Shown here: piece after piece, positions 32,521-43,305 of the stretch
Layout of the letters: each line of letters starts with the position of its first letter
How positions within the stretch are numbered: position 1 is the stretch's first letter
Virus record (IMG/VR): IMGVR_UViG_3300045999_002286
Span: 1-49,329 of that record
DNA length: 49,329 nt
Origin: a virus
Strand: one strand, 5' to 3'
Notes under the pieces: generated by a model
Databases searched by the model: none
Told to the model about the DNA's origin: nothing
Seen by the model: the letters and a program-made list of their open reading frames with translations, nothing else
Made by a program: the position numbers and the translations under genes

Positions 32521-32801
32521 GCGAAGAGAAGAAAAGCCGTAAACTAAAACTAACACCGAAGTACCTTAAGCAAGGTAAGTTCTGGGGAGACACACCATAT
32601 CGCGGAGGACCTCACGCCTTTTCCTTTAAGATTATTCAGAATCATCTGGGTATGTGGAAAGTGCGTAAGAAAGGCGGTGGAAGTCTCCCCCTAGTTTTAC
32701 AAGGTGATTTTACGACATTTAATAGATGTGAGCAGCGACTAATCTCATATCTAAAACAGTATGCAAGGGCGGTTTATCCGGGTAGCGATGGCACAAGCTA
32801 A
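32460..32801 (+). CDS. Small basic protein between tail tubular proteins A and B
   Basis: A 113-aa, Lys/Arg-rich product. The ATG at 32460 lies within the gp11-like gene (61-nt overlap) with GAGGA 10-12 nt upstream; a longer frame to 32376 is a shadow. The central block has KFWGDTPYRGGPHAFSFKI. Unknown function. Confidence 0.65.
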   Translation: MALGATEALQSNARLRTPKVSEEKKSRKLKLTPKYLKQGKFWGDTPYRGGPHAFSFKIIQNHLGMWKVRKKGGGSLPLVLQGDFTTFNRCEQRLISYLKQYARAVYPGSDGTS

Positions 32802-35055
32802 GACAAAGAAACTTTACAATACCTTCGTTAAGGGGCTCATCACTGAGGCCTCCCCGCTTACGTATCCCGAGAACGCCTCGATTGACGAGGACAACTGTGT
32901 GGTGTACCGTAAGGGGAATCGGGCCCGACGCCTAGGTGTGGACTTCGAAGAGGACTTTGTCTTGACTGACGTCGGGATGGACCACACGGAGAAAGCCCTA
33001 GCAGAGTTCCGCTGGGAGACCCCCTCGAACGAGAACTACATCAACCTGTTGTGTGTGCAAGTAGGTCTTACAATCCACTTCTACAGCTTAGACAACGCCA
33101 CGATCTCGGGCTCCAAGAAAGCCTTTACCCTTGACCTGACCCCCTATGTCTTGGCCGGTGTCGTAGGTGCCGCTAATAGCCCCGTACAGATGGCCTCCGG
33201 TAAGGGGTACCTGTTTATTGTGGGCCCGAAGCTGGAACCCGTATTGGTTGAGTACAAACCCGACACGGACACTATTGAGGCCTCACGTATCTACATCCAG
33301 ATTCGGGACTTCGATGGGGTGGACGATGGATTGTCCCCACAGGATGAGCCCACGACCCTGTCGGACCTACACCACTACAATCTACGAAACCAAGGGTGGA
33401 TCAGCCCCAATACGGGCTCAGGGTCTATCGGCAACGTAAACTACTTCGACGAGTGGGGCGGTGTGGGTACCTTCTCGGCCCCAGTTTCTAAACCTATTCA
33501 GGACTTCTACAATGCCCTCAGACGATACCCCGGAAACAACAAGCAATGGTTTGTGGGCAAGTCCGCCGTTGATAACGGACCCATCAAGGTCGGTGACTTT
33601 GATCCGTCGCTTCTCGACAAGTTCTGGCTCGGAAACACCCAAGCCCCCAAGGGACACTACGTCCTTGACGCCTTCCGACGTGACCGCTCAGCCGTGTCCG
33701 GTGTCCCAAATATCCCCGTCGAAATCGTTCCAGAAAGACCTCACTCCGTTTGCTTCGCCTTCGGACGTGCGTTCTATGTTTGCCGAGATACGGTATACTA
33801 CTCTCAAGTGCTTGACAACAAGCGAAAGGCGGGTTTCTGCTATCAAGAAGCTGACCCAACTTCTGAGGAAATCTCAGACCTAATCGACACCGACGGTGGG
33901 GCCATCCCGATTCCCGAAATGAAGCGGGGCGTCAAGTTGGTGGCTATGGGCAATGGTGTTCTTGTCTTCTCCCCCAACGGGGTGTGGAGCATCCAAGGGA
34001 CCTCCAACGGCTTTACGGCCTCGGACATTTCTGTATCTAACCTGAGCAAGGTGGGTGTGGACTCCCCCGAGTCAGTAGTGGAGGCCGACAACCAAATCCT
34101 GTGGTGGTCCAAGGTCGGCATCCAAGCGTTCTCCCAGAAGTCTGGGGCGTTTGGACCCATCGAGGGGGCCTTCGATAAGACAAACATCTCCGAGGAAACT
34201 ATACAGACCTTCTTCAACGAGTCGGTCCCAAGCAACTCCAAGCCGTTTGTCAAGGGTATCTTTGATTCGTCTACAAACACCGTTCACTGGTTGTTCAAGG
34301 ACGGACCCCTAGTGCACCAGAACTACTACAACCGCATCCTTAACTTCGACCTTACCCTACAGTCGTTCTACCCTTGGACCTTCTCGGGCACGGGTGTGTA
34401 CGTCACTGGAGCCTTCCTAGCGCCTGACCTTGCTGTCTCTGTGTCTTCCGAAGACGTAGTCGAGAATGGGGTGCAGGTAGCAGACGGTGTAAACGATGTG
34501 GTTGCTAACTTGTTTGTGGAAGAGTATCGCCCGACGTTCCTTAAGTTTGTCTGTGCCGCCAATGGAAACTCAATTACCTTCGGCCAAATCAGCAATGGGG
34601 ACTTCGTGGACTGGGAACGCTTTAATGGAGTGGGGTACACCTACAACTCATTCATTGAGTCCGGCTACGAACTACTTGCAGATGCCATGAGACGCAAACA
34701 AACACCTTATGTCTATACCTATCTACGCCGTACTGAAACGGCTTACGTAGCGGATGGAGATGACTATACAGTGGACAAACCATCTTCGTGTAAGATGCAA
34801 GTCAAGTGGGGTTGGGCCAATTCCCAAATCTCTAATAAGTGGAGCCCACAATATGAAGTATATCGCCACACCCGCCTTCCTATGTTTACTGAAGAGGATT
34901 TAACCTTTGATTCAGGGTTCCCAATTGTCGTCACACGACACCGAGTACGAGGCTCCGGTCGGGCTATACAGTTCCGATTTGAAGGAAGCGAGCGTGGAAA
35001 AGATTTTGACCTTCTTGGATGGGCCGTCTCTTTTACAGGCAATACAGAGCCGTAA
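32788..35055 (+). CDS. Tail tubular protein B (gp12-like nozzle)
   Basis: A 755-aa beta-rich tail nozzle protein. The N-terminus (YNTFVKGLITEASPLTYPENA) is typical of T7 gp12-like proteins. I start at ATG 32788; ATG 32761 is possible. It forms the DNA channel at the tail tip and contacts fibres. Confidence 0.9.
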   Translation: MAQAKTKKLYNTFVKGLITEASPLTYPENASIDEDNCVVYRKGNRARRLGVDFEEDFVLTDVGMDHTEKALAEFRWETPSNENYINLLCVQVGLTIHFYSLDNATISGSKKAFTLDLTPYVLAGVVGAANSPVQMASGKGYLFIVGPKLEPVLVEYKPDTDTIEASRIYIQIRDFDGVDDGLSPQDEPTTLSDLHHYNLRNQGWISPNTGSGSIGNVNYFDEWGGVGTFSAPVSKPIQDFYNALRRYPGNNKQWFVGKSAVDNGPIKVGDFDPSLLDKFWLGNTQAPKGHYVLDAFRRDRSAVSGVPNIPVEIVPERPHSVCFAFGRAFYVCRDTVYYSQVLDNKRKAGFCYQEADPTSEEISDLIDTDGGAIPIPEMKRGVKLVAMGNGVLVFSPNGVWSIQGTSNGFTASDISVSNLSKVGVDSPESVVEADNQILWWSKVGIQAFSQKSGAFGPIEGAFDKTNISEETIQTFFNESVPSNSKPFVKGIFDSSTNTVHWLFKDGPLVHQNYYNRILNFDLTLQSFYPWTFSGTGVYVTGAFLAPDLAVSVSSEDVVENGVQVADGVNDVVANLFVEEYRPTFLKFVCAANGNSITFGQISNGDFVDWERFNGVGYTYNSFIESGYELLADAMRRKQTPYVYTYLRRTETAYVADGDDYTVDKPSSCKMQVKWGWANSQISNKWSPQYEVYRHTRLPMFTEEDLTFDSGFPIVVTRHRVRGSGRAIQFRFEGSERGKDFDLLGWAVSFTGNTEP

Positions 35056-35338
35056 CCTTATCTACGAAGATGAGACGTGCAAGATTTGGGCGTGGACACT
35101 TGGGGACTTCATAGGGATCGATACACGCATCTACGACTACGAAGACACTAAGCTAAGCACGTACAAACACTGGAAGTACCTCCGGTCTGTCCTAGAAGAG
35201 GACCTCCGAGCTGCTGGTCACAAGGTGTATCTTACTGTTGTGGACGACGCCGTGAAGTTTCGGTGGTGTGAGTGGTGGGGTTTTGAGACTGCCTACGTAA
35301 CACTGGGTGAAGCTGAACTAATGATAAAGGAAATTTAG
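34994..35338 (+). CDS. gp13-like, GNAT-related internal/assembly protein
   Basis: A 114-aa product at the place of T7 gp13. The C-terminal part (RWCEWWGFETAYVTLGEAEL) resembles the end of a GNAT acetyltransferase fold. The GTG at 34994 has AAGGA 7 nt upstream; the frame overlaps the nozzle gene by 62 nt. Enzyme activity is not implied. Confidence 0.65.
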   Translation: MEKILTFLDGPSLLQAIQSRNLIYEDETCKIWAWTLGDFIGIDTRIYDYEDTKLSTYKHWKYLRSVLEEDLRAAGHKVYLTVVDDAVKFRWCEWWGFETAYVTLGEAELMIKEI

Positions 35339-35340
35339 AT

Positions 35341-35826
35341 ATGGGTATGGAACCTATTTCATGGGCTTTGATGGCTGCTTCTGCTGCTGCTACTGGTGTG
35401 TCCCTTTACAAAGGCCAACAGGCAGACAAGCAAGCCCGCAAGGCCGCTGACCTAAGCCGTCGCCAAGAGGCCTTCAAGGCACTGCGGGAGCGCCGAGACT
35501 TCATTAGGTCTGCCCGCACCACGGCAGCTCGGATTACCCAAGGGGCGGAAAACGCTGGGGCGGCCAACACATCGGCGGCCCAAGGGGGTCTGGCATCTAT
35601 TATCAGCCAAGCCGGTTCTGGTTTGTCTTTCCTTGACCAATACAACGCGTTCTCCACCCAGATTGGGGCCGCCTCTTCTAAGTCCGCTAAGTTCTCGTCC
35701 CAAGCTAACATGTGGGGTGGTGTTGCAGACCTAGCAGCCTCCGGAGCTAAAATGAACGCTAGTGGAGCATTTGGTGGCGGTAAAGCCCCAACAGTTAAAG
35801 TACCTTATGGACCTACGGAATCTTAA
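35341..35826 (+). CDS. Internal virion protein, gp14-like
   Basis: A 161-aa, Ala-rich protein with a hydrophobic N-terminal helix (ISWALMAASAAATGVSLY) and charged helices (RKAADLSRRQEAFKALRERR). Size, composition and order match the T7 gp14 ejection protein, thought to form the outer-membrane part of the DNA channel. The stop shares one base with the next ATG. Confidence 0.8.
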   Translation: MGMEPISWALMAASAAATGVSLYKGQQADKQARKAADLSRRQEAFKALRERRDFIRSARTTAARITQGAENAGAANTSAAQGGLASIISQAGSGLSFLDQYNAFSTQIGAASSKSAKFSSQANMWGGVADLAASGAKMNASGAFGGGKAPTVKVPYGPTES

Positions 35827-38800
35827 TGGACGATTTATTCGCACCACAAAACAACACTGACCTCTTTGCGGACCTGCCCACACCTGTGGTTAAGCGGGAC
35901 CCAGACGCCGTAAATCGTGCAGCCCGTATTGCAGCCATCTCACAGGTGGACCCCGTGAAGTTTGCTGAGGGGCGTTCCGAAGACTACGACACCCTGTTTA
36001 CGGGTATGCGTACTACCATTGAATCCCTTGGTGAGTACAACCTACGTATGGATGCCGCTGTTAAGGCCCAAGAGCGGGACGTCAGTAACTTCTCACGTCT
36101 GCTATCTGTGGCCGATACGTTTGACCCAACTGGCACCGTTACCAAGGCCACTATGGATGCAGCTTCAACGGCTCTTACTGAGGACCTAGAAGTGCGGGCC
36201 AAGTATCAACTCGAACTCGATGCGATCCAGAACGTCCAGATGGCAGCCGCCCTTGGTAAAGATGCCGAGGCCAAGATGATGGCTAACAACTTTATTCGGG
36301 GCACCGCAGCTAACGTTCGGGCAGACTTCCTGACCAAGCGGGCAATTGTTCAAGCAAAAATTGATGAGACACAAGCAGAGGTTGATGATCGTTGGTTTAT
36401 TACCAATGTGGCTGAGATGCTTTTGTCTGGAGCAATTCCGTTTCGCCAATCTATGGGTCGTACGGGCAACATCGACATACCCAAAGCTATGGAAAACTTC
36501 TGGGACAACATGTTCAGTGGCCAACGAGTTAACGCTGAGTCTGAGGCGTTTGACCGTATGTCCCTTGCTGACTTCGTAAAGAACTTAGATGCTATCGAAG
36601 CAAACATCGAGGACAATACAACTCTGCTTGGGTGGAAGACACCAACAGACAAGTTGAACATCTACCGCAGTTTACTGGACTCGCCATCAAAGTTGGAGAT
36701 CAATGCTTGGGATGCTTTAAGTAACCTCCCTATTGTTGGCTCGGCAGGTAAGTTGGCTTTTTCTGTTCCCGGTACTCTTGCCCGAGCTGGGGCCCGTAAG
36801 GCTGCTGTGTCGTCTATCCAACAAGCTGCTGATGACATCGTTAAGAAGGGTGTTGGGGAGGCTACGGCTAAGACAGGTATGGATGAGATGGAGATTGCTG
36901 CGGCTATTGCGCCGTCTAGTAATGCCCCGTTTGGCAACGCCAGTCGTGTGTCCCTAGGGCTCGAGGCTGCTGAAGGTATGGAGGAAGGCCGCAAGATGGC
37001 CGAGGCTTTGTTGCGTCTTGAAGAGGCGGCACGGCTGAACCCCAACGAGCTTGACGACGCCATGAACGCCATTACCAACCTTGGCAAGAAACGTACGGGC
37101 CACGCAGTAATTGACGTTGAGATTCTCGATACGCCTACTTCTGTGCCCGGTCTTGGGTCCAAGCAAGTTGCCTTCACTATCGACAAGGCTTTCGATAATC
37201 CAGATGCTGCTCGTGAGTACCTAGAGACTATTGGGTTTGGCAACGGGGAGGTTATAAACAAAACCGTTGTTAAGCCACCTAGAACTCTTGAAATTGATGG
37301 TAAATCTTATCCAATTGTAGAGGACCCGACTCCTTTTATCATCTCCGCCAGACAAATGGACAACGGAAGTTGGAAAGCTACTTACGACGGAAAAATCTTA
37401 GGAGACTCTAAAGGATTCCGCTCTAAGGAAGAGGCTATTGCAGATGCAGCTAAAACCAATCCTGAGGGAGAGGTTAAAGGTAAGTTTGTAGATGGTAGTT
37501 GGGTAGAACGTACAATCCAACATAGCTTGGATGAGAAGCCTAAGAAACGTAAGCTTACCAAGGCTGGTATTGTACAAGACACAAGCGGACTATACTACCC
37601 CCGAGCTGTTGTAGACATGCCCGAAGCCGGGTTCATCAGCAACCCTCTGCACGTACACGGTAATAACTCCGTGGTGGCGTGGCTTCTGGGTGCCCGTCAG
37701 ATTGAGGACTCTGGGTTGTTTGCTCTTGCCCGTCAGTCAGGCAACAAGACCTCCAACATCATGAACAATGCCACCCAGTATCTCCAAGAACAACTGAAGG
37801 GTGTTAAGGCGTGGGAGAAAGAGTCTGTAAGTCAAGTGTGGAAGGCTGGGGAAAATAAAGGTGTCTGGTGGAGTCGTGAACAATACGATGAGCTGATGCA
37901 ACGTGGGTACAACCGCCCCGCCACCGACAACGAGTGGAAGACGTACAACACCCTACGCCAGTTCAACGACTTCGAATACTACCTGCGCAACTCCGTCATG
38001 TACAACGATAAGGTTGTGCGTGGGGTTCGGTCTGTGTCTTTCAACACGACTGAGGGTTCCACCAAGAAGGCCCTCAAGGGTATCAAGCTGGACCGTGTCA
38101 ATGCGTTCGTAGATAACAACCTGAATACCAAGCCACGCACTATTACCTATAACCTCAGTACGGGCCAAGCCTTTACGAAGGGCAAGGTGATTAGTGATAA
38201 GGAGTGGGCTGCCCTTAAGGAGCAAGGCTATAAGCTGATCACTCTTGAAGGTAACGGTGTTGAGATTAATGGGTGGACCTACAAGACCCTGTTGGCCAAG
38301 GCAGACAACGTGATCGATGAAAACCTAAGATTCGATCAACTCCAGTATCGTGCTGGTGGTCACCGTATGTACGAGAATCCGCACTTTATTAAGCAAGCTC
38401 GGTGGATCAAGCAACCAGATGGGACCAAGTCTTTGGTAAACCCCTTGACGATTGCCAACCCCGCCACCCCGGCTGAAGCTAAGATGATGGCTGACCGACT
38501 GAACGAGGCCTTAAGGCTGGTTCGGGACGAGGCCGCAGATGCAGAAACCTTAGATGCCTTGTTCAAGAACATGGGTGGTCTAAATGGTGAGGAGTTCCTT
38601 GAGAACATCGCTAAGGGTCGGATTGACGTAGATGAGACCTTTGAGGCTCTGTACAATCGTGAGAAGCCTAGTAAGTACTCTGAGTACAAAGACGTCTTAC
38701 AATATGTAGACGAAGATGCTTCAGGGTTTAACGGGTTCCTCGAGGATACGGGTCGTATGTACTATTCCAAGAAGGGTGATCACTTGCCCGACTTCTATGG

Positions 38801-40700
38801 TAACAACGCCCCGACCTTGGACGCCTTCGAAAGCATAAACATGGCCCTCAGTAACGTGGCCCGCCTAGTGGGCTGGAACGAATACCGTATGGCCTCCGTT
38901 GAGCGGTGGGTCACGTCAGCTCGCAAGTACCTCAATACCGAGGACCTTCGTGGGGACCTGACACCTTACCGTATCTTCCAAGACGGGGTGTTCCGGGACG
39001 ACTCCTTGAGTGCCACAGTGCGGGACGGCCTAGAGGCTCAGCGCCAAATCATCAAGCGCAACCTCGGGTGGAAGACTCCCGGTGACTTGTCTGCCGAACG
39101 CCTTGGGCGTCAGTTGGTTGAGTGGGTCAATGGGTCCGACACAGCGGGCATCCGTAACGAGGCCGCTAAGGCTGTTGCTTGGGCCACCACTAAGGACCCC
39201 TTGCAATATCTGAAGGGTTGGGCGTATGACCTCAAGTTGGGCTTCTTTAATCCGGGCCAGCTCATCCTACAGTCCAGTACGATGATGTCTACAATCGCTC
39301 TTAATCCTAAGTATGGGTTTAAGGCTTTCCAAGGTATGCCTATCATACGGGCCCTTGCCTACAAGAACTTCGACAAGAACTTTGTTGAGGTAATTGCCAA
39401 CAAGCACTGGCCTACTGCTGGATTTGAATCGGCTGATGAGTTCAAAGAGTTTATCGATGACTTCGCCCGCTCGGGTACAGACAAAATCAAGAACACCAAC
39501 CAACTCATCGGGGACCACGGTTCTCATGCAGCTATGGATGGGTTTACTACTGGCATATCCCGACTTCGAGAGAATGGTCGTGTGTTCCTAGACATGGCCG
39601 AAGAGATGAACCAAAGCGTGGCTTATGGCATTGCGTGGCGAGAGGGGCGGGCCCAGAAGTTTGCCTCCAAAGCTGAGCGTAATGCGTATGTGGCAATGAG
39701 GGCTGAGGACTATAGCTTCAGTATGAAAAGGGAATCAGCGGCATCTTGGCAACGGGGTTTGACGTCTATCCCCACCCAGTTCTGGGCATACAACATGCGT
39801 ATGATGGAAGCTCTTGCGGGTAAGCAGTTCAGCAACTCTCAGAAGGGTCGTCTACTTCTGGCTCAGTTTGGTTTGTCTGGTATCTACGGTATTCCGGCAG
39901 CAGGTATGTTGGCTGAGGCCCACAAAGCCATCACTGGGGAAGCCCCCGATCCGGGCACCTTCGGGGCTGTCATTGAACGTGGCTTCATCGACGCTGGGGT
40001 CTACTACATGACTGGAGCTGACGTGGAGATCGGTCGGCGCATCGGTACGGGCAACTTCCTTCCTGACCAAGTCAAGGAGCTGTTCGGTCTGTCCCAGTTC
40101 GGGCCCACAAGTGTGGCCGAGTTCCTCGGGGGTCCTACCTATTCAATTGGGTCGGGCGTCTTGGGGTCCCTCGGTGCTGTGGCCAAGTACGCAATGGCTG
40201 AGTCGGGTTCTGAAGAGATGCCCCTTACTGAGGCCGCTCTTATCAAGGTCGCGGGGGAAATCTCAACTGTTGGGAACGCCCTTAAAGGTCTTATGATCCT
40301 CCAGTATGGGACTTTGGTTACGTCCAAGGGCAGTACTGTTTTGTCTGATCTTCCACCCATCAATGGGGTGGCTCAGATGTTCGGCTTCAGGCCGGGCCAG
40401 TTAAATGCCCTTGAAGCGGCGTCTATGAACCAGAAGGGAAGACAGAAAGCAATTCTTGATGCGTCTAAGACAATCATGAACTATCGGACCAGATGGGTAA
40501 ATGAGCCGGACAATCGGGAAGACATCGAACAACAGATCAATACGTTTGTCAGGTTACTTCCTGAGGATATTAAGAAGGACGCCCTTAAGCGTTCACAGAA
40601 GAATGTAGACAGCAGCATCTATGAAACCTACGTAGAGCGTATGGAAAAGCAAAGAGCTGAACAAGAAGCGAGAGAAGAAACAGATGGCACTAACCGCTGA
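35826..40700 (+). CDS. Giant internal virion protein (gp16-like)
   Basis: A 1,624-aa protein, the largest product here and somewhat longer than T7 gp16 (1,318). Mostly helical; hydrophobic stretches near residues 1335-1365 (LLLAQFGLSGIYGIPAAGML) may insert in a membrane during ejection. No transglycosylase motif appears at its N-terminus, unlike T7 gp16; that activity is on the next protein. It overlaps that gene by 17 nt. Confidence 0.85.
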   Translation: MDDLFAPQNNTDLFADLPTPVVKRDPDAVNRAARIAAISQVDPVKFAEGRSEDYDTLFTGMRTTIESLGEYNLRMDAAVKAQERDVSNFSRLLSVADTFDPTGTVTKATMDAASTALTEDLEVRAKYQLELDAIQNVQMAAALGKDAEAKMMANNFIRGTAANVRADFLTKRAIVQAKIDETQAEVDDRWFITNVAEMLLSGAIPFRQSMGRTGNIDIPKAMENFWDNMFSGQRVNAESEAFDRMSLADFVKNLDAIEANIEDNTTLLGWKTPTDKLNIYRSLLDSPSKLEINAWDALSNLPIVGSAGKLAFSVPGTLARAGARKAAVSSIQQAADDIVKKGVGEATAKTGMDEMEIAAAIAPSSNAPFGNASRVSLGLEAAEGMEEGRKMAEALLRLEEAARLNPNELDDAMNAITNLGKKRTGHAVIDVEILDTPTSVPGLGSKQVAFTIDKAFDNPDAAREYLETIGFGNGEVINKTVVKPPRTLEIDGKSYPIVEDPTPFIISARQMDNGSWKATYDGKILGDSKGFRSKEEAIADAAKTNPEGEVKGKFVDGSWVERTIQHSLDEKPKKRKLTKAGIVQDTSGLYYPRAVVDMPEAGFISNPLHVHGNNSVVAWLLGARQIEDSGLFALARQSGNKTSNIMNNATQYLQEQLKGVKAWEKESVSQVWKAGENKGVWWSREQYDELMQRGYNRPATDNEWKTYNTLRQFNDFEYYLRNSVMYNDKVVRGVRSVSFNTTEGSTKKALKGIKLDRVNAFVDNNLNTKPRTITYNLSTGQAFTKGKVISDKEWAALKEQGYKLITLEGNGVEINGWTYKTLLAKADNVIDENLRFDQLQYRAGGHRMYENPHFIKQARWIKQPDGTKSLVNPLTIANPATPAEAKMMADRLNEALRLVRDEAADAETLDALFKNMGGLNGEEFLENIAKGRIDVDETFEALYNREKPSKYSEYKDVLQYVDEDASGFNGFLEDTGRMYYSKKGDHLPDFYGNNAPTLDAFESINMALSNVARLVGWNEYRMASVERWVTSARKYLNTEDLRGDLTPYRIFQDGVFRDDSLSATVRDGLEAQRQIIKRNLGWKTPGDLSAERLGRQLVEWVNGSDTAGIRNEAAKAVAWATTKDPLQYLKGWAYDLKLGFFNPGQLILQSSTMMSTIALNPKYGFKAFQGMPIIRALAYKNFDKNFVEVIANKHWPTAGFESADEFKEFIDDFARSGTDKIKNTNQLIGDHGSHAAMDGFTTGISRLRENGRVFLDMAEEMNQSVAYGIAWREGRAQKFASKAERNAYVAMRAEDYSFSMKRESAASWQRGLTSIPTQFWAYNMRMMEALAGKQFSNSQKGRLLLAQFGLSGIYGIPAAGMLAEAHKAITGEAPDPGTFGAVIERGFIDAGVYYMTGADVEIGRRIGTGNFLPDQVKELFGLSQFGPTSVAEFLGGPTYSIGSGVLGSLGAVAKYAMAESGSEEMPLTEAALIKVAGEISTVGNALKGLMILQYGTLVTSKGSTVLSDLPPINGVAQMFGFRPGQLNALEAASMNQKGRQKAILDASKTIMNYRTRWVNEPDNREDIEQQINTFVRLLPEDIKKDALKRSQKNVDSSIYETYVERMEKQRAEQEAREETDGTNR

Positions 40701-43305
40701 TATTGGAACCCCTCAGGGGACTATTAGACCTATTGCTACCCCAGCCTCAGACACCAATGTGTTTGCGGGACTGAGTCGTGTGGCAGGTATGTTCTCGGAC
40801 GTAATGGGGGAACAGACTCGGGCCACCGCTAGGGCTCAGGCGGCTGAGGAACGGGCTCGGGACAACATGCGCCAAGATCGGGCTGAAGAGCGGGCAATAG
40901 CTAGTGAACAGAGAAGCATCTGGGAATTCAACCAACGTGTTGGGGAGTCAGAGGCTAAGGACGTTGCTGCACGTCTTATGTGGGATCATAACACCCGCAC
41001 CCTTGAGAACATGCAACGTCCAGCAGAGACAATCTATGGGGACCCTGTTGAGCAAATTACGATCAATGGGGGCACCCTTGGGCCCGAGGGTGAAGCTGCT
41101 ACAGCCAAGATCGAGAAGGTCCGTAAGGCTTTGGTACAAGGTCGTGTGTCCCAGTCGGTGGTGGACTTACAAACCCGTAACATCATTGATAGGTACGTAA
41201 GCGCCAACCCCGATAAGGCCGCCGAGTTTGCCGCTGCCCTGAAAGATCGTGGGGTGGACGACCCATTTGTGCGATCCATTGAGGTGGCCCGAGACGCAGA
41301 AAGCTTCGTAAAGGAGCAGGAGCGGGCGGCTATTAAGGCGGCCACAGATGCTGCTGCTGCTGTAGGGGCCACTGTATTTGGGGCTGACGGTACACTTGAT
41401 GTGGCTGCAACAGTCCGTGTAGGTACAACTATCCTACGTGAAAATAATACTTTTCAAGTGGCTAAGCAAAAGCTGGAGCTGGCAGAAAAGCAAGTAGGCA
41501 TAGACGAGAAGACACGCGCTGCGGCACGCCAAGAGTTTGGGGACGTCGCTATGTCCTCAGCCTATAAGATCGCAGACGAGCTCAGCAACTCCACCGTCAC
41601 TTCTCTTGTCTCTTTGTCTAACGCTATCCGCTCCCCAGAGCAGTTCCAGAAGTTTGTGACGGAATCTGTACCCCTTGCTCGTCAGAGTTTGCAAACAGCT
41701 AAGTCCCGTATCATCCAACAGATGGGTCCTAATGTTCCATCTGATGTTTATCAGAAGACAATTGACCTCATTGACAAGCAACTACAAGCTGTGGATGACT
41801 TGGTTACTGGGGATGCCTCGGTGGTCAAGACACGTATGGAGGCCCTCAAGATGTTTGAGACCTCACTCGGTTTGTCTAAGGCCCAGTCGTTTCCGATGTG
41901 GAACTACTACTCGCAAATCTTCGGCCAAGCCAATCTGGTGGATGCCGTGTCGGGGGGTAACATCTCGTCTATTATCCCTAAGGAGGAGATGGAGGCTCTG
42001 CGCCAACAGCTTGCCACTGGGGTTCAAACAAGACAGGGTCAACAGGCGTCCTTGGCAGCAAGTAATTTTGCCCTCCTGATTGGGGGCACAGCTAAGTTGG
42101 AAGACCTAGACCCAGAGCAACAGCGTACTGCTTTGCCCAAGCTTATGGCGTCCACGGCCCAACACGCCCAGACCATCGTGAACACAGGTGGTGGCCCGGT
42201 TAACTACAACGCCTTTGTGAACTCCTTAGCGGGCACCTCAAATGCTGTGGCCACCTCGGTCCAACCCTCAACAGTAACACTACCCAGCTTCATCAATGCT
42301 ACCAAGGCCCTCACGGCGGGTGGTGACAACGGGCGTCCTATGGTGGCCTCTGCTGTTCTTCGTCTGGCCCAAGTGCCGGGTTACGAAGATGAGGCACGGG
42401 CGTTGGCCAACAGTGTGAATATTTCCAGTATGCAGTTGATCAACGGCTCTGGGAAACTTATCCAAGAGGCCTCTAAAGGGGGTATCTATAATGTCAGGTT
42501 CAATGATCGTACAGCACGCTATGAGGTTGTGACTGATCAAGCTAAGTTGCAAGCGGCTATCAAGAACTCTCGTGGCCTTAATACTATTGTCTTCGGCTCT
42601 GCTGGTCAGAGTACGTCGGCCCCTAGTGGTAAGGAAGCAACGGCCTTGGCTAACACGATGAACAACTTGGTGGGTAACATGGCCTCTATGCGGGAACTGG
42701 ACCCAACCTTCCGAGGAACCAATGTGTCCTTCGAGGAAGCTAAGGCATACTTTGCAACTGGTAAGACTCCATCGTCCCTGAAGACAGCAATCAAGGAAGA
42801 GAAGTCGGCGGCCCAGAAGTTCGAGGAAGCCTCGGCGTCGTTTAACAGGGCGGCCCAAGCGGCGTCTGAAATCAACATCCAACAACGGGATGAGGCTGTT
42901 AAGGCCAATGGCCGTCGAGCCCCTGCTGAAGTACGCTCTATTATTGAAAGTGCAGCGACTAAGAATGGGGTAGACCCAGACCTTATGGAGGCCCTTGCTT
43001 ACCAAGAGTCTAGGTTTAATACCAAGGCTGTATCTCCTAAAGGGGCCCGTGGTCTTGCTCAATTGATGCCGGGGACTGCGGAAGGTCTTGGAGTAGATAT
43101 AAATGATCCGCAACAAAACGTTGAAGGTGGGGCTCGATACTTAGCAACTCAACTTAAACGCTTTGGCAGTCTTGAGCTGGCCCTTGCTGCTTACAATGCC
43201 GGACCAGAAAATGTAGCTAAATATAAAGGTATCCCGCCGTTCCCTGAAACGCAGGAATATGTTAAGAAGGTGATGGCACAGTATAATGCAATCCGAGGTA
43301 ATTAA
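40684..43305 (+). CDS. Internal virion protein with C-terminal lytic transglycosylase
   Basis: An 873-aa, helical, Ala-rich protein (gp15-like size). The last 120 residues are an SLT lysozyme-like domain: EALAYQESRFN with the catalytic Glu, GARGLAQLMPGTA, and ALAAYNAGPENV. It would cut peptidoglycan locally during DNA entry. Having the domain at the C-terminus of this protein, instead of the N-terminus of the giant protein, is a rearrangement relative to T7. Confidence 0.9.
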   Translation: MALTADIGTPQGTIRPIATPASDTNVFAGLSRVAGMFSDVMGEQTRATARAQAAEERARDNMRQDRAEERAIASEQRSIWEFNQRVGESEAKDVAARLMWDHNTRTLENMQRPAETIYGDPVEQITINGGTLGPEGEAATAKIEKVRKALVQGRVSQSVVDLQTRNIIDRYVSANPDKAAEFAAALKDRGVDDPFVRSIEVARDAESFVKEQERAAIKAATDAAAAVGATVFGADGTLDVAATVRVGTTILRENNTFQVAKQKLELAEKQVGIDEKTRAAARQEFGDVAMSSAYKIADELSNSTVTSLVSLSNAIRSPEQFQKFVTESVPLARQSLQTAKSRIIQQMGPNVPSDVYQKTIDLIDKQLQAVDDLVTGDASVVKTRMEALKMFETSLGLSKAQSFPMWNYYSQIFGQANLVDAVSGGNISSIIPKEEMEALRQQLATGVQTRQGQQASLAASNFALLIGGTAKLEDLDPEQQRTALPKLMASTAQHAQTIVNTGGGPVNYNAFVNSLAGTSNAVATSVQPSTVTLPSFINATKALTAGGDNGRPMVASAVLRLAQVPGYEDEARALANSVNISSMQLINGSGKLIQEASKGGIYNVRFNDRTARYEVVTDQAKLQAAIKNSRGLNTIVFGSAGQSTSAPSGKEATALANTMNNLVGNMASMRELDPTFRGTNVSFEEAKAYFATGKTPSSLKTAIKEEKSAAQKFEEASASFNRAAQAASEINIQQRDEAVKANGRRAPAEVRSIIESAATKNGVDPDLMEALAYQESRFNTKAVSPKGARGLAQLMPGTAEGLGVDINDPQQNVEGGARYLATQLKRFGSLELALAAYNAGPENVAKYKGIPPFPETQEYVKKVMAQYNAIRGN

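Noticed and set aside
42280-43116. 278-codon minus-strand frame within the transglycosylase-bearing gene
   Set aside because: Antisense shadow of a gene whose catalytic domain is clear; no independent support.
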